A stretch of 51,990 bases of DNA from a virus. Under the pieces are notes generated by a model. The model was not told the origin of the DNA. It saw only the letters and a list, made by a program, of their open reading frames with translations, and did not search any database. The first letter of the stretch is position 1; each line of letters starts with the position of its first letter. Below are positions 1-6,859 of the stretch, piece by piece. Location: the IMG/VR virus record IMGVR_UViG_3300028569_002318, positions 1 through 51,990 of that record, one strand, 5' to 3'. The position numbers and the translations under genes are program-made.

Positions 1-527
1 CAGCAGGAAGTGTAAATTACGCTACCAACGCAGGGGTTGCTCAATCTGCTGGGTATGCTACAACAGCAGGAAGTGTAAATTACGCTACCAACGCAGGGGT
101 TGCTCAATCTGCTGGGTATGCTACAACAGCAGGAAGTGCACAAAATTTAGCCGCAGGAGGATCCGTGCCTTATGCTACATTAGCTGGTTACGCTACCAAT
201 GCAGGGGTTGCTCAATCTGCTGGGTATGCTACAACAGCAGGAAGTGTAAATTACGCTACCAACGCAGGGGTTGCTCAATCTGCTGGGTATGCTACAACAG
301 CAGGAAGTGTAAATTACGCTACCAACGCAGGGGTTGCTCAATCTGCTGGGTATGCTACAACTGCAGGAAGTGCACAATCTTTAGCCGCAGGAGGATCCGT
401 GCCTTATGCTGGGTCTGCTGGGTATGCTGGTTCTGCTGGATCCGTTAGTCAAATACTTGGGGGATCCGTGACTACAAAAACAATAAATGTTTGTGGTATT
501 GGTAGCGTAACATTTATAACAAGATAA
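1..527 (+). CDS. Tail-fibre-like repeat protein, C-terminal part (5' end outside window)
   Basis: The frame is open from the left edge (first complete codon at base 3) to a TAA at 525-527, so the start lies outside the window and the internal Met at 165 is not a convincing start. The product is almost entirely Ala/Gly/Ser/Thr/Tyr-rich repeats of the pattern NYATNAGVAQSAGYATTAGSV, 21 residues long, followed by a short tail ending in VTFITR. Such YAxxAGS repeats are known from fibre proteins of aquatic tailed phages, where they are expected to form an elongated beta-structured shaft. Its end abuts the stop of a heptosyltransferase-like gene on the other strand, with no gap. Assignment to the tail is by repeat type only. 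Confidence 0.75.
   Translation, partial: AGSVNYATNAGVAQSAGYATTAGSVNYATNAGVAQSAGYATTAGSAQNLAAGGSVPYATLAGYATNAGVAQSAGYATTAGSVNYATNAGVAQSAGYATTAGSVNYATNAGVAQSAGYATTAGSAQSLAAGGSVPYAGSAGYAGSAGSVSQILGGSVTTKTINVCGIGSVTFITR
3..410 (+). repeat. 63-bp tandem repeats inside the tail-fibre gene
   Basis: A 63-base unit encoding 21 residues recurs with almost no base changes (the AATTAC landmark falls at 14, 77, 249 and 312). It is interrupted twice by a variant segment that encodes AAGGSVPYA, near 150 and 385. Two near-identical blocks (about 1-175 and 240-412) give a second, longer repeat level. The near-perfect nucleotide identity suggests recent expansion or gene conversion. Confidence 0.9.
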
Positions 528-1409
528 TTAAAAATTATCTTTTATAACCAAATCAATTTTTTCTTTCACCATCTCAAATGAGATTTTTTTAGAACACTCA
601 AAAATATCATCTGTGCCTTTCTTTCTCGGACACCAAAGCCAATCGTCTCTACTAAAGCCTTCTTGTCCCCAGCAGTTAGTGCAAACATTTTTATTAATAA
701 CTCTATAAGGATTTTCAAATTCAATTTTTGGATCTGTAAATCCACCAATCATTATTGTTGGTTTTTTAAGAGCCCAAGATAACCAGGATAATCCTGAGCA
801 TAAACCAATAAAAAAAGAACAATTATGAAGGTCTGTTATCCTATCGTCTAATGAGAATTCTTTGCCAGTGATCCCAGTTTTATCTATTACATTTTTTGGC
901 GTAGTATTTACCATTCCCGCTTCAAGATTACCAAAATTAGCATATTGATCTATACAAACGACTTCATAGCCTAATAATTTTAAATAATTTATTGTTTGGC
1001 CCCATCCAGTCGGATTATTCCAGAATTTAGCCTGGCAAGTACTTTTTGTAGCTATACAAACATATGGTTTATTAAAATTACTTTTTTTATTTTTAATAAA
1101 AACTTTTGGTCTCACATCACCCACATAATTTATACCTAAAGAAAAAGCAGCGACTTTTTGCATAGGATAATATTTTTCTATATCATATTGATACCCACAT
1201 ACCGTTTTTACATTCAACATATTGTTTGATCTACTATCTATAAAATGTATATTATCATACACAGGAGAAAAAATTTCATTAAACGATGTTTTACAAAAAA
1301 CATTTTTTTGAGTTTCTTTTTGAAATAAATCAACATACGGCAACCAAGCTATAGTATCGCCTAGTCCAGCTTCTAAATTTATTTGGACGTTTTCTGGTTT
1401 CGAATTCAT
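528..1409 (-). CDS. Autotransporter-type O-heptosyltransferase (BAHT/GT9-like)
   Basis: A 293-residue protein resembling the bacterial autotransporter heptosyltransferases (TibC/Aah type), which transfer heptose from ADP-heptose to Ser residues of strand-loop-strand repeat proteins. Supporting segments are a glycine-rich start (LEAGLGDTIAWLP), AKFWNNPTGWGQ in the middle, and FIGLCSGLSWLSWALKKP in the nucleotide-sugar domain. The C-terminus carries a four-cysteine pattern, CTNCW, then WLWCPRKKGTD, then FECSK, matching the iron-binding cysteines known from TibC. It is shorter than TibC and lacks obvious room for the N-terminal accessory domain. It lies tail to tail with the repetitive fibre gene, a plausible substrate. 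The family is read with good confidence; the actual sugar and target are inferred. Confidence 0.82.
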   Translation of the reverse strand: MNSKPENVQINLEAGLGDTIAWLPYVDLFQKETQKNVFCKTSFNEIFSPVYDNIHFIDSRSNNMLNVKTVCGYQYDIEKYYPMQKVAAFSLGINYVGDVRPKVFIKNKKSNFNKPYVCIATKSTCQAKFWNNPTGWGQTINYLKLLGYEVVCIDQYANFGNLEAGMVNTTPKNVIDKTGITGKEFSLDDRITDLHNCSFFIGLCSGLSWLSWALKKPTIMIGGFTDPKIEFENPYRVINKNVCTNCWGQEGFSRDDWLWCPRKKGTDDIFECSKKISFEMVKEKIDLVIKDNF

Positions 1410-1412
1410 AAA

Positions 1413-2216
1413 CTATGGATTAAAAAATGGACATTTACTTTTATAAAGTTTTTCTATATCTTCTCTTTGCCGCTTTCTGGATGGCACAAATGAACGCCTA
1501 ATAAAAGGTACCGCTAATTTTTCAGCTTTTAATTCTTCCTCGGTTATTTTTCTAACAGAAAAATCGAATTTTTGATTTTGTTTAATTGGTATCATCTTCA
1601 CTAAAGAAATTCCTGCTGGAAAAAACACCGCTTCTCCACCTTTTTTATGTATTTGCAAATTAATATTGAGATGTCTGCCGTATTCAGGATTCCATACGCC
1701 AGGCACAGCAGAAAACCAAGGATTATCAGAATAATATATTGGCAGCAAAAGAAATACCCATCCTGGAGATAATTTAGCCCTCCACGGCGTTACAATTTTA
1801 ACTATAGTAGAAAACGTATCTTCTCTTGCGTTGCAAAAAGATGGAAATTGATTTTGTGTATGAAATTGAACTTCTGGCTCAAAAAATTTTGCATTTTCAT
1901 TCAAAACAGACAAATGATTTGGGAGATGAAATTTAAAAGATCCATCATGATTTAAAAATATTGATATATCTTGCCAGGTTTTCAGATGAAAACCTAGATC
2001 CATTATTCCTCTTATACCTGGGCATTTTTCTATAGAAAATCTAGAATTATCTGGAACATTTTTTTCTTGCAACCATTTTTTAGTTTCAGCTGCGTGTAGG
2101 GCGACCCATTTCGGGCTTGGTTCAGACCTAGCTAGTGTTGGAGGGTTTATTTTTTCTAAACCATCACAGACATTATAGAATTCTATTTTAGGTTTTTCTT
2201 TGAAAAAAGAAAACAT
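1413..2216 (-). CDS. Conserved phage protein, possibly DUF6065-like (unknown function)
   Basis: A 267-residue protein with no signal peptide or membrane segment. It is rich in aromatic residues with alternating hydrophobic stretches (PGWVFLLLPIYY, then VPGVWNPEYGRHLNINLQIH, then FPAGISLVKMIPIK), suggesting a double-stranded beta-helix (cupin-like) core. This order of a Trp/Pro-rich start, a mid 'pre-strand' LLLP segment and a late Gly-x-x-hydrophobic-Pro segment reminds me of the DUF6065 group, but I cannot confirm it. It sits 3 bases from the heptosyltransferase and 1 base from the next small gene, so it is probably co-transcribed with them. No catalytic motif is evident. Confidence 0.6.
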   Translation of the reverse strand: MFSFFKEKPKIEFYNVCDGLEKINPPTLARSEPSPKWVALHAAETKKWLQEKNVPDNSRFSIEKCPGIRGIMDLGFHLKTWQDISIFLNHDGSFKFHLPNHLSVLNENAKFFEPEVQFHTQNQFPSFCNAREDTFSTIVKIVTPWRAKLSPGWVFLLLPIYYSDNPWFSAVPGVWNPEYGRHLNINLQIHKKGGEAVFFPAGISLVKMIPIKQNQKFDFSVRKITEEELKAEKLAVPFIRRSFVPSRKRQREDIEKLYKSKCPFFNP

Positions 2217-2408
2217 TTATCTGACAGAATTCTTTGGATCAAAGATAGAAATTACTTTATTCATTTCTGGGACCTCTGCTCCTTTTAGATCTGCCCTCGA
2301 TAAATATTTAAATATCAATTCAAGATCTTTTCTAGCAATTTTAAAATTAAAGACCTCGTCTTGATCGTTTGTTCTCACGTTACTATCTGCAGTATTTGGG
2401 GTTGTCAT
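2217..2408 (-). CDS. Small hypothetical protein (63 aa)
   Basis: A short acidic to neutral protein with a disordered first 20 residues and a helical second half (FKIARKDLELIFKYLSRADLKG). Its ATG overlaps the last 4 bases of the upstream gene and its stop is directly next to the start of the following one, which supports a real operon member. No function recognised. Confidence 0.6.
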   Translation of the reverse strand: MTTPNTADSNVRTNDQDEVFNFKIARKDLELIFKYLSRADLKGAEVPEMNKVISIFDPKNSVR

Positions 2409-3181
2409 ATTTTTTTTATCCTTTCAATTAATTCGAATATCTTACTTTTGGGAATATCTTTAATAGAAGATATATCTCCAAAATTCTCTTTAATAAGTTT
2501 ATCTTTTAAAGTATTAAAGGTTATATTCTTTTCTTTCATTAATTTCTCTAATAAATTATATGGTGAAGTTGGGTTTACTGCTAAAATATTTTCTTCTAGA
2601 ATCTTTGCGTCCCCTAGCTCTTCTTGCCCAACAATATTTATTCTTAGAAAGCTTCTGACGCACCTGACGAAAGCTCTATTTTCTGCAATTGCAGCCAAAA
2701 AATATCTAGCAAAACTTTTTGTATTGCTCCCAGATGCATCAGCCAATGATTCAAAAGAGATCTCTCTACCTTCGGTCTCATAATTTGGAATCCATGTTAT
2801 TCTACAAGATGTAGCGAAATAGCTTTCGGATGCTGCAACGACTTTGTAACTGACATTGGTGTATCCTCTTATCTGTGCTAATTCCTTAATTCCACCTAAT
2901 AAGATTAGAAGGTCTTTATCCTCTAACTTAGATACATCTGTTTCTTGTGTCTTCTGTCTATTGGGTACAAGATATTGTGTTTTTACCATGGCTCGCCAAT
3001 TTATTGTGCCATCTTCATTATATGTATAATTCGTGTCCTTATTATTAATAAGCCCATAAGAATTTCGATTAAATACTTTACTCGGTATATTGAATTGATT
3101 ATCAATAGGGCTAGATGGAGAAAAAATTAATTGATTATTTTGACCCTTAATATCTATAGTCTTTGTGTTTTCTTCTTTCAC
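2405..3181 (-). CDS. Possible Rad52/Sak-like ssDNA annealing protein
   Basis: A 258-residue protein that starts with GTG; the start is supported by a promoter ending 8 bases upstream. The central region (about residues 66-190) has the order expected of Rad52-family annealing proteins: strands around YTNVSYKVVAASE and SCRITWIP, a hairpin GREISFESLADAS, then a long helix FLAAIAENRAFVRCVRSFL. The last 55 residues are lysine-rich and helical. The first 40 residues look disordered. Rad52-type proteins anneal complementary strands in phage recombination; here it would work alongside RecA. Assignment is by pattern only and could be wrong; the protein is otherwise a conserved phage protein of unknown role. 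Confidence 0.45.
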   Translation of the reverse strand: MKEENTKTIDIKGQNNQLIFSPSSPIDNQFNIPSKVFNRNSYGLINNKDTNYTYNEDGTINWRAMVKTQYLVPNRQKTQETDVSKLEDKDLLILLGGIKELAQIRGYTNVSYKVVAASESYFATSCRITWIPNYETEGREISFESLADASGSNTKSFARYFLAAIAENRAFVRCVRSFLRINIVGQEELGDAKILEENILAVNPTSPYNLLEKLMKEKNITFNTLKDKLIKENFGDISSIKDIPKSKIFELIERIKKI

Positions 3182-3189
3182 TTTATATA

Positions 3190-3218
3190 AGTTTAAGACA
3201 AATATATTTATTTGTCAA
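3190..3218 (-). promoter_or_regulatory. Sigma-70-type promoter for gene starting at 3181
   Basis: On the minus strand: TTGACA (3213-3218), 17-base spacer, TAAACT (3190-3195). The GTG start follows 8 bases after the -10 hexamer, so the transcript would be leaderless or nearly so. Confidence 0.6.
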
Positions 3219-4344
3219 TAGAGAACATATATAAATTCTCGAATTCTTTAGGGTCTATATCTTTTGTAAAAATGGGAATATCTTTCATCGGCATGTTATT
3301 CGTCCAATGATATTTGGTGGCGAAAAGCCCCTCTTTACTAAATAAAAATCTAGAAGACTTGAAGAAATAAATTTTATCTTTAGACAGCAAATTATCTGGA
3401 ATTTCTTGCGGGTCTTTTCTGTGTATTAATGCTAGATCTAAATACTTAAGTTTAATTTTATTAAGCTCGGTTTCAGATAAATAGCTTACTAAATCATATT
3501 TAATGCCAATATTTCTTATATCTAATATAAAATTAGCGTCATTTTGCTCATCTATTTCATAGACTACGCTCAATATATTATTTCTATATTTTTCTAAAAG
3601 ACTTAAATTAATTCGGCGGTTCGTGATAATAATTGATTTCTTGTAGTTTAAGAAAAAATCTAAACATTTTTCGTCAAAAAAGTAATCCATCCTGATAATT
3701 AAATTAGCCACTTGCTCTGGAGGGTGAAAAAACCCATTTGGTATGATTTCAAAAGTTTTATTAACGTAGCTCTGTCCAATAAATTCTGTTTTAATCATCT
3801 TTTCGTATTTTATATCCAACAAATCTAGTATTTTAGCAGCAATTTCTTCTGGTTTTATTTCATTAATTTCGTTTGTGTCATTTATATTATAATTTGGTTT
3901 TTCGTCCTTCTTTAGAGTGATATCAAAAGATTTGTTCTCTTTTGCCCAATATGGTTTTTTATTTTCTGGAGGAAAGTCTCCATATAGTGTCACTATTTTT
4001 TTATCAAAAATAGAAGAGATCTGAGAAGCTAAATTGTCTGATCCAAAGTGAAGTAGCGAGTGCTTAATTAGATATGCTTCATTTTTAAAATCAATTTGGC
4101 CATTTAGATTAAAACAATTATTTACTTTGTCTCCATTTAACTGGACTATTTTAATATCTTTTTTTTCTAAATATGGATTTATAATATCAATCACATCTGA
4201 CCAATATAAGTATCTCTGTTTATTTTTATTTAAAGGGGAAAAAGATATATATTTTTGAAAAGGTAACGGAAAAAATGTCTCAAAAATAAAAGGTTTATCT
4301 ATTTTAGAAGCAGACTCTAGGGCGTATTTTTCTAGTATGTGCAT
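3208..4344 (-). CDS. Glycosyltransferase-like protein with GT9-type C-domain at its N-terminus
   Basis: A 378-residue protein. Residues about 85-175 (SLLHFGSDNLASQISS, then KKIVTLYGDFPPENKKPYW, then IKPEEIAAKILDLL) resemble the C-terminal nucleotide-sugar-binding half of heptosyltransferase-like (GT9) proteins. The remaining 200 residues are an AT-rich-coded domain with Lys/Asp/Ile bias and no motif that I recognise. Its start lies 1 base after the stop of the upstream glycosyltransferase gene, whose C-terminus looks like the matching GT9 N-terminal half, so the two may be pieces of one split enzyme. No membrane segment. The catalytic role is inferred. Confidence 0.55.
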   Translation of the reverse strand: MHILEKYALESASKIDKPFIFETFFPLPFQKYISFSPLNKNKQRYLYWSDVIDIINPYLEKKDIKIVQLNGDKVNNCFNLNGQIDFKNEAYLIKHSLLHFGSDNLASQISSIFDKKIVTLYGDFPPENKKPYWAKENKSFDITLKKDEKPNYNINDTNEINEIKPEEIAAKILDLLDIKYEKMIKTEFIGQSYVNKTFEIIPNGFFHPPEQVANLIIRMDYFFDEKCLDFFLNYKKSIIITNRRINLSLLEKYRNNILSVVYEIDEQNDANFILDIRNIGIKYDLVSYLSETELNKIKLKYLDLALIHRKDPQEIPDNLLSKDKIYFFKSSRFLFSKEGLFATKYHWTNNMPMKDIPIFTKDIDPKEFENLYMFSIDK

Positions 4345-4345
4345 A

Positions 4346-6262
4346 TCAATATTTTATGTTGTATGGTATTTTAGTTTTACCATTATGTGTATAAGACATA
4401 AGTCTTTGAGAAGCTAAATGAGGAAGAAAGGCTACGTCAAAATATCCTTTATGTGAACCGTTCCCTTCTAGCCACAATAGATTATCCATTTGAGGAAGAT
4501 ATTGTATAGTTTTGTAAATAAATGGGTTACCTTCTAGTATGGAGAAAAATTCTGGTTTCGTAGCAAAATATAAATAATGCTCAGGATAATTTTCCTTAAT
4601 TGATTTTAATAGTGAGGTCGCCATAAAAACATCTTCTTCGTTCTCAGGCATAACGAAAAGAATTCTTTTTGATGGATCAATATCGTCTTTTAAAAATTTA
4701 TTAAAATCAATAGTTTCGTCTTTTTGATTTTCTTGAAGAGCAACTCTTCTGAAATAATTTTCTATTGAAACTCTCGGCGTAGACTTACGAATTTCTTGCA
4801 TCCAATACTTATGGCCGTCATCATTTTCGTCTACTTCTGGTCTATTTAAGATGTGGGTATACATGTATATTAACCATTCTGAATCATTTTTAATTTCTGG
4901 TATTTCTACATACGGGTCTTTTTTAAGCTCCTCAAACGAAAAATCTTCTTCTAGAAAACTTGCGCTATCTATAAATTTTTCAATTTCTTGACCTATGACT
5001 TCTGCTGAATAATTTTCTATAGTCCATTCTCTAGCTTTTTTGCCCCATTCTTTTCTTTTCTCTATTGGCATGGTATAGACTTTATTTAATTGTTTTGCTA
5101 TAGAGCTTGGCTTTGTTGAAGCCTTTATAAATTCCGTTCCGTGTTCTCTGTATTCGCTCCATTCTAACGGGAGGGACCGAGCTTCTTCTTTGCACATCTC
5201 TTCTCCACATGAGTAATTCGTGACAAGAGTGATTAATTCAGTCAATTTCGCTTCTTGTATTGGTATTTCTTGTCCACCACTAGTAAACGGATGGCAATAA
5301 ACATCCATTAGATTATAAACTTCATTTAATTGTTTTTCTGTAACGCCAACGCTTACGTTTGTAGTAGATTGACATTTTTCTGCACCGCATGCTTCGCAAT
5401 CTATATTTTCCCCAAAATATTGTTTGACTTTATATTGTCCACATTTTTCGCAGACATAAGTCGTGAGAATTTCTCTTAGATCGAGTCCATACTCTTTAGA
5501 TAATCTAAAAATATTCCAACCTTCTTTCCACGAAGTATGTAGCAGTAAAAAAGTATTTTTTATCTTAGGATTGCTTTTTTTCCAGAGAGCATATCCTTCT
5601 AAAAGATTTGGGACGCTTTTTCTGAGTTGATTTCTAAACACAAACCCAATAATAAATGCATCTTTGTTAATGCCGTGCTTAGTTCTCAAATCTTTTCTTT
5701 GTTCGTCATTGAGTCTAAAAAAATTATCTGTTTCTATTGGGCCATGCATGGTTCTAACATGTTCATGGCCTAACTCATGTAAGCCTTGCGTAGCAAAATC
5801 ACTCCATATCCAATAATTTTTAATTTTATTTGCTTTTTCTACAGCAGAAGGCAGAATTGGTAGAGAATCTAGTGTAGTCCATAATACGCTATTTATTTTA
5901 TTGAACCATTTTTTTTCAATTGCAAAATCTATACCCCATATATCTTGTGCCGCAATATAAACATCTGGCTTAATATCTTTTATAACTTTATCTAATAAAT
6001 AAGCACCATAGCTTGCCATTCTGAAGTTAGACGGATCTTTATTAAGCTCTTCTAATTCTGATCTCGATGATGGCAGGGTTCCTATAGATTTCCATGGAGT
6101 TTTTAAAAGTTCTGGATGATTATAAGTAAGCCCACAACAATAATGAGTTATTTCATATTTGCCAGTACTATAAAGATGTTTCAATAAGGCTTTTGAAGCT
6201 CTTCCAAAACCTGTTTTGGCTAGACTAAAATCTGATTGATATAATATTTTTTTCTTCTTCAC
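4346..6262 (-). CDS. GT4-type glycosyltransferase fused to a GT9-like N-half
   Basis: A 638-residue protein. Residues 1-430 form a GT-B glycosyltransferase: SDFSLAKTGFGRASKALLKHL at the start, VLWTTLDSLP, GFVFRNQLRKSVPNLLEGY near residue 206, and VYCHPFTSGGQEIPIQEAKL near residue 322 as the donor-binding region. A four-cysteine cluster (CEKCGQ and CEACGAEKC, about residues 270-294) is inserted in the C-domain and may bind zinc. After a helical linker, residues about 530-638 (RILFVMPENEEDVFMATSLL) look like the N-terminal half of a GT9 enzyme, which ends abruptly at TGA. The likely job is sugar transfer in a glycan pathway; donor and acceptor are unknown. Confidence 0.75.
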   Translation of the reverse strand: MKKKKILYQSDFSLAKTGFGRASKALLKHLYSTGKYEITHYCCGLTYNHPELLKTPWKSIGTLPSSRSELEELNKDPSNFRMASYGAYLLDKVIKDIKPDVYIAAQDIWGIDFAIEKKWFNKINSVLWTTLDSLPILPSAVEKANKIKNYWIWSDFATQGLHELGHEHVRTMHGPIETDNFFRLNDEQRKDLRTKHGINKDAFIIGFVFRNQLRKSVPNLLEGYALWKKSNPKIKNTFLLLHTSWKEGWNIFRLSKEYGLDLREILTTYVCEKCGQYKVKQYFGENIDCEACGAEKCQSTTNVSVGVTEKQLNEVYNLMDVYCHPFTSGGQEIPIQEAKLTELITLVTNYSCGEEMCKEEARSLPLEWSEYREHGTEFIKASTKPSSIAKQLNKVYTMPIEKRKEWGKKAREWTIENYSAEVIGQEIEKFIDSASFLEEDFSFEELKKDPYVEIPEIKNDSEWLIYMYTHILNRPEVDENDDGHKYWMQEIRKSTPRVSIENYFRRVALQENQKDETIDFNKFLKDDIDPSKRILFVMPENEEDVFMATSLLKSIKENYPEHYLYFATKPEFFSILEGNPFIYKTIQYLPQMDNLLWLEGNGSHKGYFDVAFLPHLASQRLMSYTHNGKTKIPYNIKY

Positions 6263-6266
6263 TTAA

Positions 6267-6824
6267 TCACCAAAGATCACCATCTTCTTCTTGTGGTTGT
6301 TGTTCTGGATTTTCGACTGGTTTATTTTGATCTTTGGGACTATTTTTTAGTTTTTTAATTGCTTCTATTCTTTGAGACTCAAATACTGAATTTAACGCAT
6401 ATATTAAAAATTCTTTCAAAAGCCTAGCTTCATTAAAATAAAATCCGATAAGATAAGATTGTTTGTTTTCGCTATTTTGTTTATCAATTTTATTTACAAT
6501 ATAAGAAAACCCTACTTGTTTTCCTTCTTTTACATAAGGACTCAATTTGATTTGAGTAGATTGCTTTTCCGAAGTATGATATGCAGAAAACTCTGCGTTT
6601 CTTTCTAATGCGTCAAGCATTCCAGCGACTTCCGTAAGCGCGAATTTAACTTTTACGCTTTTATTTGGATTATTTTGATTTTCTGAAAATGATCCAATTT
6701 TCTTAGACTCATTCCAAGAGCTTTGTTTTATAAGAGAGCCCCAAAAGGATTCGTCTTTTTGATTTACTGAAAAACTGCAGGCAGTTCCTGTATTTTTACT
6801 ATTAGGTTTATAAAATGATATCAT
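6267..6824 (-). CDS. Candidate single-stranded DNA-binding protein
   Basis: A 185-residue protein with an N-terminal beta-rich region (MISFYKPNSKNTGTACSFSV, then FWGSLIKQSSWN), then a Lys/Ser-rich strand region and a helix EARLLKEFLIYALNSVF. It ends in a low-complexity Pro/Gln segment and an acidic tip, EEDGDLW, much like the acidic C-terminal tails by which single-stranded DNA-binding proteins recruit partners. It has its own near-consensus promoter and lies beside the DNA polymerase core gene, as expected for an abundant replication protein. I do not recognise an OB-fold signature; a PC4/whirly-type fold is possible. The function is inferred from tail, context and promoter strength. Confidence 0.5.
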   Translation of the reverse strand: MISFYKPNSKNTGTACSFSVNQKDESFWGSLIKQSSWNESKKIGSFSENQNNPNKSVKVKFALTEVAGMLDALERNAEFSAYHTSEKQSTQIKLSPYVKEGKQVGFSYIVNKIDKQNSENKQSYLIGFYFNEARLLKEFLIYALNSVFESQRIEAIKKLKNSPKDQNKPVENPEQQPQEEDGDLW

Positions 6825-6830
6825 ATAAAT

Positions 6831-6859
6831 ATATTATCTTGAATATAAAGTAATGTCAA
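6831..6859 (-). promoter_or_regulatory. Sigma-70-type promoter for gene starting at 6824
   Basis: Minus strand: TTGACA (6854-6859), 17-base spacer, TAATAT (6831-6836), then only 6 bases to the ATG. The -35 overlaps the stop codon of the upstream polymerase gene. The hexamers, spacer length and AAGA before the -10 match the promoter at 36509. Confidence 0.8.

Noticed and set aside
180-377. 65-residue reading frame on the minus strand within the fibre repeats
   Set aside because: It is the repetitive complement of the tail-fibre repeats and has no ribosome site or independent support.
1-527. A CRISPR array in the 63-bp repeats
   Set aside because: The repeats are continuous, in frame and coding, with no variable spacers.
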